Source: JACQPU01 sp039961715 | GTDB taxonomy: Bacteria > Bacteroidota > Ignavibacteria > UBA10030 | Assembly: GCA_039961715.1 (NCBI GenBank) | Contig: JABRVW010000024.1 | Location: 1 to 41,543, forward strand | Direction: 5' to 3' | DNA: 41,543 bases | Part shown: one piece after another, positions 8,189-16,939 of the stretch | Layout: the number at the start of each line of letters is the position of its first letter | Numbering within the stretch: position 1 is the first letter of the stretch | Position numbers and translations under genes: made by a program | Notes under the pieces: model-generated | What the model was told of the DNA's origin: nothing | Databases searched by the model: none | Seen by the model: only the letters and a program-made list of their open reading frames with translations

Positions 8189-9406
8189 TCAGTACTCTTT
8201 TCGGTTCGCCCAGAAGTTCATCAGGAGCCCCGCCATCACCATGTTCACGAGCAGAGCGGATCCCCCATAACTCAGAAACGGAAGCGGAATTCCCACGACT
8301 GGCATGAGCCCCATGGACATGCCGACATTGACCAGGACATGCGTTGCAAGCACCGCCGTGATGCCGATGGCCGTAATGGCGGCAAACTTGTTCTTGCATA
8401 CCGATGCAATGGTGATGCCGCGGAGCAGGAGGGCTCCAAACAAGAGAAGCACAAACGAGGCGCCAAGGAATCCGAACTCCTCTCCGGGTACACAGAAGAT
8501 AAAATCGGTCCATTGTTCCGGAATGAAGTTCAACTGGGTCTGGGTGCCCTGAAGGTACCCTTTGCCGAAGATGCCGCCGGACCCGATCGCAACTTTCGCC
8601 TGCAGCACATTGTAGCCTGAGCCGAGCGGATCGGCTTCCGGATTGAGAAACGTCATGATGCGCTTCTGCTGATACGCCGGCATGCGCTCGTACACAAACT
8701 GAACGGAAAGGCCCACGGCCAGCGTCACGGCGAAAGCGATCGCTGCCAGAAAGCGATTGCGCCTGCTGATGTACAGCAGCACGGCACTCACGACAACGCT
8801 GGCAACAAAGAACGAAGTTCCAAAGAGGGCTCCGGCCGCCACGATGACGGGTGAGAGAATCGCCGCCAGCGCAAAATTATCCGCGCCGGCCCAGTAGAGA
8901 ACCGGAAGCAGGAGCGCAAAAAACACCAGAGATGTTCCGATATCTGGTTGCGCCAGAACGAACGCCATCGGAAGAACAACGATGGCAATGGCAACAAAGA
9001 GGTGACGCGCATCTGAGAGGATTGTGGTGGATTTCGCCAGGAAGGCGGCGAGGGCCAGAATCGTCGCAAGTTTGGCAAATTCCGACGGCTGGCCTCCAAG
9101 ACCGGCGACGCCGATCCAGCTCCGGGAACCCGACACTGTTTTCCCCACGCCAAGGAGAATGAGGAGAATCAACAAGCCGATCGCATACGCAGGGATCGTG
9201 ATCCGATGGATCGTCTTCAGCGGAATGACCATCGCGATGATCATGCCGACCAAGCCCATGGCGGCCCACATGAGCTGACGCTGAAAGATCGCGCCCGCCC
9301 CCGCGTCATACGTGGCACTGTAAACGGAGATCAACCCTATGACGACGAGCCCGAGCGTCAGGAAGAAGGTCTTGAAATCAAAGTATTCTTTGAAGTATTC
9401 GTACAT
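8189..9406 (-). CDS. rodA: Rod shape-determining SEDS glycosyltransferase RodA
   Basis: This 405-residue polytopic protein of the SEDS family polymerises lipid II into glycan strands during side-wall growth, paired with PBP2. About ten membrane segments are seen. Family motifs include QPSEFAKLA, AQPDIGTS, the ADPLGSGYNVLQAKVAIGSGG segment, and PEQWTDFIFCVPGEEFGFLG. The aspartate of the TDF motif corresponds to the essential catalytic residue of RodA. The C-terminus has GIPLPFLSYGGS. The ATG shares one base with the mrdA stop (TGATG at 9404-9408), so its translation is coupled to its PBP partner. It is the last rod-system gene of the run. Confidence 0.95.
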   Translation of the reverse strand: MYEYFKEYFDFKTFFLTLGLVVIGLISVYSATYDAGAGAIFQRQLMWAAMGLVGMIIAMVIPLKTIHRITIPAYAIGLLILLILLGVGKTVSGSRSWIGVAGLGGQPSEFAKLATILALAAFLAKSTTILSDARHLFVAIAIVVLPMAFVLAQPDIGTSLVFFALLLPVLYWAGADNFALAAILSPVIVAAGALFGTSFFVASVVVSAVLLYISRRNRFLAAIAFAVTLAVGLSVQFVYERMPAYQQKRIMTFLNPEADPLGSGYNVLQAKVAIGSGGIFGKGYLQGTQTQLNFIPEQWTDFIFCVPGEEFGFLGASFVLLLFGALLLRGITIASVCKNKFAAITAIGITAVLATHVLVNVGMSMGLMPVVGIPLPFLSYGGSALLVNMVMAGLLMNFWANRKEY

Positions 9407-11256
9407 CAGCGCAGCGCTTCCGTCATGACGGCCGTCGAATCCCGTCCCGTCGGTTTCGGTGCGACCGGACGTGGTTTGTATCGCTTGATTTCTCCGTGGA
9501 TGTAGCGCTCCATGATGAGGCCGGCGATCGGGGCTGCATGCGCCCCGCCGCCGCCGGCGTTCTCCAGCATGACAGCCACCGCAATGACAGGTTCATCAAA
9601 CGGGGCAAAACCGACAAACCAGGCATGATCCTCGCCGTGCGGGTTCTCCGCGGTTCCTGTCTTCCCTGCCGCAATGATGCCCGGAATCGCCGCCGCCCTC
9701 CCCGTTCCCCGCTCCTCGTTCACAACCCTCCTCATGCCCTCCCGGATAAGTCTCATGGTTTTCTCAGAAAGCTTGAGTTCCTTGCTCCTTTGCTGAAACT
9801 GCTCGATGCGGTTTGTAAGCTTGTTGCGGATTGCCTCGACTGCATGGGGTTGGTGGAGAATTCCGCCATTTGCCAGAGCCGCCGCATAGGCAGCCATTTG
9901 CAGAGGCGAAACACCCAGCTCGCCCTGTCCCACCGCCAGGCTTACCAGATATCCCTGCGTCCATCGGCCTTTGCCGTACACTCTGTCGTAGTATTCCGTC
10001 GAGGGCACCAATCCCTGCGTCTCCTCTCCGATGTCAACTCCCGTGCTCTGACCGAAGCCGAATTTCCGCGCATAGGCGGCCCAGGTTTCCAATCCCACCT
10101 TGTGGATGAGCTGGTAGAAGAACACGTTGCAGCTCTTCTGGAGCGCCTCAACAACATTGACCGATCCATGGACACCAAGGTCTCTGAAGATTCGGTTTCC
10201 GAACCTGTACGCTCCGGGACATGTAATGTGGTACCTCTCGTCAATTATTCCCTCCTCGAGCGCTGCCGCGGCAAGGACCATTTTGAATGTCGAGCCCGGG
10301 GGATAGCGGGTCATGGTAGCACGGTTGAAGAGAGGCTTCAAGGTATCCGTCGTCAGCTTCACCCATTCCTCCACCGGCGTGACGCCGCTGAATACCGATG
10401 GATCAAAATCCGGCTTGCTGACGAGCGAGAGGATGCCTCCGTTCGACGGATCGATCGCCACGGCAGCTCCAAGGTAGTTTGTCATAAGCGACTCTGCAAA
10501 GGCCTGAAGCCCTGCATCGAGGCTCAGGACGAGATCGAATCCTTCCCTGGGGGAAATGTCGTTCTGGCCGTTTTCAAACGATCCAATCACCCGTCCTTTC
10601 GCGTCCACCGCCAGGAATTCATATCCCTTCTGACCCCGAAGCATCGTTTCGTAACTTGCTTCGAGACCCGCAGATCCGATCAGGTCACCAAGCTTGTAAT
10701 AGTCGCCAAGCCGCGCAAGTTGTGCATCGCTGATTTCCTTGCAGTATCCCAGCAAGTGGGGGGCGTTTGCGCTGGTTGGGTAATAGCGTTTGGAATCGAT
10801 CTGATAATCAACGCCGGGCAGGAGATAGAGGTGTTCCTCCAGGGCTGAGAGGGTTTTGAAATCGATGTCGCGACGAATGCGCGTGGGGGAGAAGCGGGAA
10901 TAGGCTCGTCCTTTGTCAATGCGCTCACGAATTGCCCGAGGGTCCATTCCGAGAATGCGGGAGAGAAGTGTCAGGCCCGGCTCTCTGAACTCGGCGGGGG
11001 TGATCGTCACCGAATAGGACGGTCCCACATCGACCAGCAGTGCGCCCTGGCGGTCAAACATGTAGCCTCGAATCGGTTCGCGCACAATTGCCCTCAGCGT
11101 GTTTTCCGTCGATTTCCGTCCCAACTCGATGTTGTACAGCATCTGAAGTTGGTAGAGCCTGAGGAAGAGGACGGCAATAATGCCGACGGCCAGGTACCGC
11201 AAGACCCGCCGGCGGGCGGGGGAACCGACCTCATCGTGATGAATGACCGTGGTCAT
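9406..11256 (-). CDS. mrdA: Penicillin-binding protein 2 (elongation transpeptidase)
   Basis: This is a 616-residue class B PBP: a short cytoplasmic tail, one membrane anchor (about 18-38), a dimerisation/pedestal region starting near REPIRGYMFDR, and a transpeptidase domain. The three active-site motifs are complete: S322-T-F-K325, S375-C-N377 and K532-T-G-T535. It crosslinks new peptidoglycan with RodA in the Rod complex. The frame is open upstream, but the ATG at 11256 overlaps the mreD stop as ATGA and gives a normal N-terminus, so it is preferred. The gene order mreB-mreC-mreD-mrdA-rodA is the classical rod operon order. Confidence 0.95.
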   Translation of the reverse strand: MTTVIHHDEVGSPARRRVLRYLAVGIIAVLFLRLYQLQMLYNIELGRKSTENTLRAIVREPIRGYMFDRQGALLVDVGPSYSVTITPAEFREPGLTLLSRILGMDPRAIRERIDKGRAYSRFSPTRIRRDIDFKTLSALEEHLYLLPGVDYQIDSKRYYPTSANAPHLLGYCKEISDAQLARLGDYYKLGDLIGSAGLEASYETMLRGQKGYEFLAVDAKGRVIGSFENGQNDISPREGFDLVLSLDAGLQAFAESLMTNYLGAAVAIDPSNGGILSLVSKPDFDPSVFSGVTPVEEWVKLTTDTLKPLFNRATMTRYPPGSTFKMVLAAAALEEGIIDERYHITCPGAYRFGNRIFRDLGVHGSVNVVEALQKSCNVFFYQLIHKVGLETWAAYARKFGFGQSTGVDIGEETQGLVPSTEYYDRVYGKGRWTQGYLVSLAVGQGELGVSPLQMAAYAAALANGGILHQPHAVEAIRNKLTNRIEQFQQRSKELKLSEKTMRLIREGMRRVVNEERGTGRAAAIPGIIAAGKTGTAENPHGEDHAWFVGFAPFDEPVIAVAVMLENAGGGGAHAAPIAGLIMERYIHGEIKRYKPRPVAPKPTGRDSTAVMTEALR

Positions 11257-11738
11257 GCCGTTACGCGTCGTGCGAATGCGAACATGGGAAGCACGCTTAT
11301 GATTCCCGTGTACAGGGTCGTTGCCGCGCTGTAGTACAGGACAGTCCACAACAACGGCACATCGGTTGCCTGAAGAAAGATGGTATAGAAGATGAAATTG
11401 TGCACGAGCGAGCCCAGTCCGACTATCAAGACAAATTGATACGAGCCCAGCGTCTGGTCGGTCTTGTTCTCATTGTGGAAGTATCCCGCAAAAAAACCTG
11501 CTACGGTTTTCGAAAGAGCCGCCAGCCCAAACAACTGCGTGGCGAGCAGATCCTCCGCCAGGCCGACGACAAAGCCCGCCACTGTGGCCTCCACCTGGCC
11601 CCTGCGTATCGCGGTGTACACCAGCCAAATCAGCACAAGATCGGGCAGGAATCCGCCGACGGAAAAGAACGGCAGGAACGTCGTCTGGATCACCAGAAGA
11701 ACAAAGACCATCAGGGCACCGCGGAGACGATGGTCCAT
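11253..11738 (-). CDS. mreD: Rod shape-determining protein MreD
   Basis: This is a 161-residue hydrophobic protein with about five or six membrane helices, consistent with MreD, which bridges MreC and the Rod complex in the inner membrane. Early segments include FLPFFSVGGFLPDLVLIWLV and the family-like VGLAEDLLATQLFGLAALS stretch. The sequence is weakly conserved in general, so the call rests on size, topology and the position between mreC and mrdA. The ATG lies two bases after the mreC stop, and the stop overlaps mrdA. Confidence 0.88.
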   Translation of the reverse strand: MDHRLRGALMVFVLLVIQTTFLPFFSVGGFLPDLVLIWLVYTAIRRGQVEATVAGFVVGLAEDLLATQLFGLAALSKTVAGFFAGYFHNENKTDQTLGSYQFVLIVGLGSLVHNFIFYTIFLQATDVPLLWTVLYYSAATTLYTGIISVLPMFAFARRVTA

Positions 11739-11740
11739 GG

Positions 11741-12580
11741 CTACGGCGTGAAGAATTCCTGGACGTTCCGTTCGAGCTCCACTTTCTCGGAGTCCGGCTG
11801 GGCGATCATCACAAACGCTTCCTCGAGCTTCACGAAATCGACCCCGGGGGTGATGACGACATGCTTGAAGAGGCTGCCTTCCCGCTCGCTTGCCTGGTCA
11901 ACGATGCCGACCCTGATTCCGGCGGGGAAGCTACTGCTGTATTCCGACGTGATCACCACGTCTCCGGGGCGCACGTCAAGCGTCTTCGCGATGTTCTTCA
12001 GGACGAGTTTCGTGCCATCCCACGCGAGAATCCCATCCACGCGGCTTCTCTGGATCTTGACCGACGCGCGGAAATCCACATTGAACAGGATGTTGGCCAC
12101 CGCATAGTGGCGGCTGGCGGCGACGACCATCCCCACGAGGCCCGCATCAGTCACCACCGGCATCGAAGGGCGCACACCGTCCGCTTCCCCGACATCCAGC
12201 GTCACGGAATTGCGCAGAAGCGTCAGGTTCTTGCTGACAACGCTCGCGGCGACAAACCGGTGCACCGGGCGGCCTTTGAGACCAAGAAGGCGCCGCAACC
12301 GGAGGTTCTCCAGTTTGGCTTCACGCAGTTGACTTGCCTCATCGGCGAGCTCAATGTTGGTTCGGCGGAGGATTTCGTTCTCGGTTGACAAACCCATGTA
12401 CCGCGGAACGAACGATACCTGTTCCTGAACAACGCCGAGCACAACCGTCAGAATGCTCCTCAGCTGTTTGATCTGCGGCTTGTCATTCAGGGACAGGAAA
12501 ATGAACGACAGGACCACAAAAAGCGAGAGGAGCGCATACTCGCGGAAATTCAGAAACAGTGTATAGAGGCGTTCAAGCAT
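11741..12580 (-). CDS. mreC: Rod shape-determining protein MreC
   Basis: This is a 279-residue bitopic protein: membrane helix at about 14-31, a periplasmic coiled coil at about 62-105 (ENEILRRTNIELADEASQLR), then the beta-barrel MreC domain with the GEADGVRPSMPVVTDAGLVG and PGDVVITSEYSSSFPAGIRVG segments typical of the family. MreC activates PBP2/RodA and links them to MreB. The length is usual. It starts 55 bases after the mreB stop, and its stop is two bases before mreD. Confidence 0.94.
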   Translation of the reverse strand: MLERLYTLFLNFREYALLSLFVVLSFIFLSLNDKPQIKQLRSILTVVLGVVQEQVSFVPRYMGLSTENEILRRTNIELADEASQLREAKLENLRLRRLLGLKGRPVHRFVAASVVSKNLTLLRNSVTLDVGEADGVRPSMPVVTDAGLVGMVVAASRHYAVANILFNVDFRASVKIQRSRVDGILAWDGTKLVLKNIAKTLDVRPGDVVITSEYSSSFPAGIRVGIVDQASEREGSLFKHVVITPGVDFVKLEEAFVMIAQPDSEKVELERNVQEFFTP

Positions 12581-12635
12581 AGGGCAACTCGGGCGGGGAG
12601 AAAGCCGAAGGGATCCCGGATTTCTGCCGGTCTCC

Positions 12636-13661
12636 TCAGTACCGCTTGCTCTTGATCAGAACTTTGGAATACTGATCAAGGTTTTCCAGCACTTTTCCCG
12701 TTCCGCGCACCACAGCGGTCAGGGGATCTTCCGACACGTGGACCGGGAGGTTCGTTTCGAGCCGGAGCCGCTCATCCAGACTTTTCAGCAGGGCGCCTCC
12801 TCCGCTCAGCATGATTCCGCGGTCGAGGATGTCCGCTGAAAGTTCAGGCGGCGTCCGTTCCAGCGTCATTTTCACCGCCTCCACAATCTGCGCGATCGGT
12901 TCGTTCAGCGCTTCGCGGATCTCCACGGAACTCACCTCGGTTGTCTTCGGCACGCCGTTGACGAGATCGCGTCCTTTGACCTGGATTGTGATCTCTTCTT
13001 TCAGGGGCATCGCCGACCCAACCTCGCACTTGATCGCTTCCGCGGTCCGCTCCCCGATCAAGATATTGTGATTGCGTTTGAAGAACTGAATGATCGCATT
13101 GTTCATTTCGTCGCCGGCAACCCGGATGGACTCCTCGTTCACAATGCCCGAAAGAGCGATCACGGCGATCTCCGTTGTCCCGCCTCCGATATCAACGACC
13201 ATGTTGCCAACCGGAGCATCCACGTCCAGGCCAACGCCGATCGCGGCAGCCATGGGCTCCGCCAGCAGGTGCACTTCCTTCGCACCGGCATGTTCGGCCG
13301 AGTCACGCACAGCGCGCTTCTCAACTTCTGTGATCCCGGAGGGTACGGAAACCACGATGCGCTTTGCCGGCACCCAGGCCGAGTTGATCTTCTTGATGAA
13401 CTCCCTGAGCATTCCCTCCGCAATCTCGAAATCCGCAATCACCCCGTCCTTCATCGGCCTGATCGTCCGGATATCACGGTGAGTCCGGCCCAGCATCTCA
13501 CGCGCTTCGTTGCCGATCGCGATGATCTTCTTCGTGTTGCGATCAAACGCGACAATCGAGGGTTCGTTCAGCACGATCCCCTTGCTCTTCATCCAGATCA
13601 CGGTATTGGCGGTGCCGAGATCGATCGCTATGTCGGCTGAAAACAGAGAGAAAAGGCCCAT
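12636..13661 (-). CDS. mreB: Cell shape-determining actin homologue MreB
   Basis: This 341-residue actin-like ATPase forms membrane-bound filaments that steer side-wall synthesis. Nucleotide-binding segments are DLGTANT (14-20), the phosphate-2 DIGGGTTEIAVI loop and the late LSGGGALLKSLDERL adenosine motif. The short MGLFSLF N-terminus is amphipathic, as in MreB proteins that bind the membrane directly. The length matches the family. The gene starts 39 bases after purH. A TACATT-like hexamer lies only seven bases upstream but has no fitting -35, so expression from the purN promoter is more likely. Confidence 0.97.
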   Translation of the reverse strand: MGLFSLFSADIAIDLGTANTVIWMKSKGIVLNEPSIVAFDRNTKKIIAIGNEAREMLGRTHRDIRTIRPMKDGVIADFEIAEGMLREFIKKINSAWVPAKRIVVSVPSGITEVEKRAVRDSAEHAGAKEVHLLAEPMAAAIGVGLDVDAPVGNMVVDIGGGTTEIAVIALSGIVNEESIRVAGDEMNNAIIQFFKRNHNILIGERTAEAIKCEVGSAMPLKEEITIQVKGRDLVNGVPKTTEVSSVEIREALNEPIAQIVEAVKMTLERTPPELSADILDRGIMLSGGGALLKSLDERLRLETNLPVHVSEDPLTAVVRGTGKVLENLDQYSKVLIKSKRY

Positions 13662-13700
13662 AGAAGGAATGTAAACAGTTTAGAGTGAAGAATATAGTGC

Positions 13701-15281
13701 TCAGTGACGGAAATGTCGGATTCCGGTAAAGACCATGGCAATCCCGTGCTCGTCGGCTGCACGGATCACCTCGGCGTCCCTCACGGACCCACCGGGCTGA
13801 ATGACCGCCGTTGCCCCCACCCGCACAGCCTCCAAAAGGCCGTCTGCAAAGGGGAAAAACGCGTCGGATGCCACCGCACACCCCTTGAGGTCCAGCCCTG
13901 CCTCCCCCGCCTTCAGGGCGGCAATCCGGGCTGAATCCACTCGGGACATCTGCCCGGCGCCGATCCCCAGGGTTCTGTCGGAACGGGCATAGACGATGGC
14001 GTTGGACCGAACGTGCGTCGCCACCCGCCAGGCAAACAACAGCGCCTCAAATTCGTCCTTCGTCGGCTTTCGCGCCGTGACAACCTTCACTGCATCCTTC
14101 GACAGCACAAGCCTGTCGCTTGATTGCAGAAGAAACCCGCCCAGAGCATTCCTTACTTCCCAGGAGGGAAGATGGGAACGTTCGCGCATCCTGACAAGCC
14201 TGCGTTCCTTTTTCTTCTCCAGCACCGGGCGCGCATCATCAGGAAACTCATTCGAAGCGATCACTTCAAGGAACAACTCGTTCATCGCCTCGGCCGCAAC
14301 GCGATCGACCGGCCTGTTGACTGCAACGATTCCCCCGAACGCCGACTTCGGATCGGTCGCCAGCGCCTTCGCATACGCCTCTGCAACATCCTTCCCCACG
14401 CCGACTCCGCACGGATTGTTATGTTTCACGATCACCACTGCGGGTTCACCAAATTCCTTCACCAACCCCCACGCCGCGTTCAAATCAAGAATGTTGTTGT
14501 AAGAGAGCTCCTTGCCGTGAATCTTTTCAAACACCGGTTCCGTCGAGGAATAGAATCCGCCAACCTGATGAGGGTTCTCGCCATAGCGCAGAGGAAGCCG
14601 CAGGCGTTCCGCCAGCATCAGGACCTGCGGAAGTTCCTCCGAATCCTGAAGCGAATGCAGATACCGCGCAATCATCGTGTCGTAGTGCGCAGTGTGGTCA
14701 AAAGCTTCGCGTGCAAGGTCAAATCGCGTTCGCTCGCTGATCAATCCGCCGGAGTCTTTCAATTCCTGCATCACCGCCGCGTAACGGTTCGGATTGACCA
14801 CGACTGCAGTGTAGAGGTAATTTTTTGCCGAAGCCCGCACCATCGCGGGCCCTCCAATGTCAATGTTCTCGATGGCATCCCCGATCTGAACATCGGGCTT
14901 TGCGACCGTCGATTCGAACGGATAGAGATTGACGACCACCAGATCGATCGGACGAATACCGTGACGGTCCAACTCTTCGCGATGGCGGGCATTCTCCACC
15001 ACGGCAAGGAGGCCGGCGTGAATTGCGGGATGGAGGGTCTTGACGCGTCCGTCGAGGATTTCCGGAAATCCCGTGACTTCCGAAACTGAAACAACCTGTA
15101 CTCCCGCATCTTTCAGGCTCTTCGCCGTCCCGCCGGTCGAGATGATCTCCACCCCCAGGGAAGCGAGTCCGCGGGCAAGATCCACAATGCCGCGTTTGTC
15201 GGACACGCTGATCAGCGCCCGTCGAATTCGGAGAGCCCTCTCGGGCACCCGGGACTCCTGCTTCTCCGCCGTTTCCGTCAT
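13701..15281 (-). CDS. purH: Bifunctional AICAR transformylase / IMP cyclohydrolase
   Basis: This 526-residue enzyme performs the last two steps of IMP synthesis. The N-terminal MGS-like cyclohydrolase domain (about 20-150) has ISVSDKRGIVDLA and STGGTAKSL. The C-terminal formyltransferase domain has LRYGENPHQ (232-240) and the catalytic K286-H287 in KHNNPCGVG. The C-terminus, ending VFTGIRHFRH, is canonical. The frame permits an ATG at 15293, but the ATG at 15281 overlaps the purN stop as ATGA and is preferred. The first 20 residues before the domain are poorly conserved. It is followed by mreB, a pairing I recall from Bacteroidota genomes. Confidence 0.96.
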   Translation of the reverse strand: MTETAEKQESRVPERALRIRRALISVSDKRGIVDLARGLASLGVEIISTGGTAKSLKDAGVQVVSVSEVTGFPEILDGRVKTLHPAIHAGLLAVVENARHREELDRHGIRPIDLVVVNLYPFESTVAKPDVQIGDAIENIDIGGPAMVRASAKNYLYTAVVVNPNRYAAVMQELKDSGGLISERTRFDLAREAFDHTAHYDTMIARYLHSLQDSEELPQVLMLAERLRLPLRYGENPHQVGGFYSSTEPVFEKIHGKELSYNNILDLNAAWGLVKEFGEPAVVIVKHNNPCGVGVGKDVAEAYAKALATDPKSAFGGIVAVNRPVDRVAAEAMNELFLEVIASNEFPDDARPVLEKKKERRLVRMRERSHLPSWEVRNALGGFLLQSSDRLVLSKDAVKVVTARKPTKDEFEALLFAWRVATHVRSNAIVYARSDRTLGIGAGQMSRVDSARIAALKAGEAGLDLKGCAVASDAFFPFADGLLEAVRVGATAVIQPGGSVRDAEVIRAADEHGIAMVFTGIRHFRH

Positions 15282-15895
15282 GGCTCGATCCACGCTCTCG
15301 CGCCTTTCACGGTTACGCGGCCTTCGGCGAACGCCTTGAGCACCAACGGATAGACCTCATGTTCCACTGCCTGGACCCTTGCGGCAAGCGAGACCGCGTC
15401 GTCATACGGCGCCACGTCCACGGGCCTCTGCAGAACAATCGGCCCATGATCGTACTCCTCGTCGACGAGATGCACGGTCACACCGGTAATCTTCACTCCC
15501 GCGCGCAGGACGGCCTCATGAACATGCATGCCGTACATGCCGGGCCCGCCAAAGGCCGGGAGGAGCGCCGGATGAATGTTGGTGATTTTGTTGCGAAACC
15601 GCCCGATAATCTGCGGTGGGATTTTCTTCATGTAACCGGCCAGGGCTATGAATTCCACTTCGTGCCGGGCTAGACACGAAAGCAATTCTTCTGAAAAGGC
15701 TTCTTCGGATGAGAAATCGTTCTGCCGGATACGGACCGCCGGAATGTTGTGTGAGCGGGCAAGTTCCAGAGCACCCGCCGAGGCATTATTGCTCACCACA
15801 AGGGAAAGATGGGCCGGCAGGAAACCCTTGCGGATTGCCTCGATGATCGCGTTCAGATTTGAACCGCGCCCCGAGGCAAAAACGGCTACATTCAT
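15278..15895 (-). CDS. purN: Phosphoribosylglycinamide formyltransferase
   Basis: This 205-residue GAR transformylase transfers a formyl group from 10-formyl-THF in purine synthesis. It shows the GRGSNL phosphate loop (9-14), the IALAGYMKKI segment, and the catalytic triad at N106, H108 (NIHPALLP) and D145 (HLVDEEYDHG). These fit the N106/H108/D144 numbering of the E. coli enzyme almost exactly. It is the first gene behind a strong promoter-like element and is coupled by ATGA to purH. No obvious Shine-Dalgarno sequence precedes its ATG. Confidence 0.95.
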   Translation of the reverse strand: MNVAVFASGRGSNLNAIIEAIRKGFLPAHLSLVVSNNASAGALELARSHNIPAVRIRQNDFSSEEAFSEELLSCLARHEVEFIALAGYMKKIPPQIIGRFRNKITNIHPALLPAFGGPGMYGMHVHEAVLRAGVKITGVTVHLVDEEYDHGPIVLQRPVDVAPYDDAVSLAARVQAVEHEVYPLVLKAFAEGRVTVKGARAWIEP

Positions 15896-15933
15896 GTAAG
15901 GGGGTTTGAGAGAATCGTGATCCGGGCGAACGG

Positions 15934-15962
15934 AATGTAACGATAACTTGCAGGATTGTCAA
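15934..15962 (-). promoter_or_regulatory. Strong sigma70-like promoter upstream of purN
   Basis: On the minus strand a perfect TTGACA (15962-15957) is followed after exactly 17 bases by TACATT (15939-15934). The predicted start is near 15927, giving a leader of about 32 bases before purN. It lies in the 89-base gap after the S66 peptidase gene. It would drive purN-purH and, in the absence of a visible terminator, the mre/mrd genes as well. Confidence 0.65.
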
Positions 15963-15984
15963 TGATTTAGCGGGATTTGAAGCG

Positions 15985-16938
15985 CTATGATACAGCCGCT
16001 TCAACAATTTCAAGCGTTCCCTCCGATGCATTCAAGACTGCAGTCGTACCGAGGGGAAGGGTGAGTTTTTTGGGAATATGCCCGTACTGAAGATTGGCGA
16101 GCACCGGCACGTCAACCGAGCCCACAACATCAGAAAGCACCTGGTCGATGGTAAGGTGCGGCTTGGATGGATCGGATGGTACGCACTCGGTGAATCGGCC
16201 AAGTACCAGCGCCCGTATGCTGTCGAGAACCCCGGCGTATTTCAACTGGACGAACATCCGATCCACGCGGTGTGGTGCTTCATCGACATCCTCCACCACA
16301 AGGATCGATCCATCGAAGCGAGGGCAGAACCTTGTTCCCAAAAGCGAAACCACCAGGGACAGATTTCCGCCCATCAGCCGTCCACGCACCGTTCCTGTTC
16401 CGGACATCCGTACCGGATCGTCTGCCGGATTCAGCAGGAGCCCGGCGGACGTTGGCTCGGTAATCATCTTCCAGAAATGCTCTTCGGTGAACGGATCCAT
16501 CCCATTCCACATCTCAACCGCCGCCATGGGTCCGGAAAACGTGACCAGGCTCGAATGTCGCAGGACTGCCAGCTGCAGGGCCGTCAGATCGCTGTAGCCG
16601 ACAATGATCTTTGGATCCTTTCTGAGCGCGCGATAATCGACGCGATCCAGAATCCGCGGCGTCCCATAGCCTCCACGCAAAGCTATGATTGCGCGCACGG
16701 ACCGGTCACGCAGCATTTCATTCAGGTCACCCGCCCGATCTTCATCGGAACCGGCAAGATAGCCCCGCTGATCCAGCACGTGCTTTCCCAGCCTGACCCT
16801 GTACCCGCACCGCTCGAGGTACGAGACAGCCTTCTCCACCTTTTCAGCCGATGAAGGCGCGCTTGCGGGGGAAATAAGTCCGATGATTTCTTTGGCCTTT
16901 AATCGGGGCGGACGGACAAGTTGGGTGCGTTGAGTCAT
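15985..16938 (-). CDS. LD-carboxypeptidase (peptidase family S66)
   Basis: This 317-residue enzyme is of the LdcA/MccF family. LdcA removes the terminal D-Ala from tetrapeptides during peptidoglycan recycling; MccF cleaves microcin C-like compounds. The Ser-Glu-His catalytic triad is visible as S116 (GYSDLTAL), E216 (VVEDVDE) and H287 (GHIPKK). The spacing agrees with E. coli LdcA (S106, E200, H270). The oxyanion-related ALRGGYGTPRILD segment is present. No signal peptide is seen, so it should act in the cytoplasm. It begins one base after the acid phosphatase stop and is the last gene of a four-gene run. LdcA-like recycling is the likelier role, but MccF-like immunity cannot be excluded. Confidence 0.9.
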   Translation of the reverse strand: MTQRTQLVRPPRLKAKEIIGLISPASAPSSAEKVEKAVSYLERCGYRVRLGKHVLDQRGYLAGSDEDRAGDLNEMLRDRSVRAIIALRGGYGTPRILDRVDYRALRKDPKIIVGYSDLTALQLAVLRHSSLVTFSGPMAAVEMWNGMDPFTEEHFWKMITEPTSAGLLLNPADDPVRMSGTGTVRGRLMGGNLSLVVSLLGTRFCPRFDGSILVVEDVDEAPHRVDRMFVQLKYAGVLDSIRALVLGRFTECVPSDPSKPHLTIDQVLSDVVGSVDVPVLANLQYGHIPKKLTLPLGTTAVLNASEGTLEIVEAAVS

Positions 16939-16939
16939 T

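Noticed and set aside
9496..10848. Long open frame (450 codons) on the plus strand opposite mrdA
   Set aside because: It lies wholly antisense to an unmistakable PBP2 gene. Its product is low in hydrophobic order, rich in Arg/His and resembles no family. Such frames are common opposite GC-rich genes.
13668..13673. TACATT hexamer just before mreB as a promoter -10
   Set aside because: No TTG-containing -35 lies 16-18 bases upstream, and the transcript would be almost leaderless.
14124..15089. Open frame of 321 codons on the plus strand opposite purH
   Set aside because: It is antisense to purH, without a ribosome binding site or recognisable domain.
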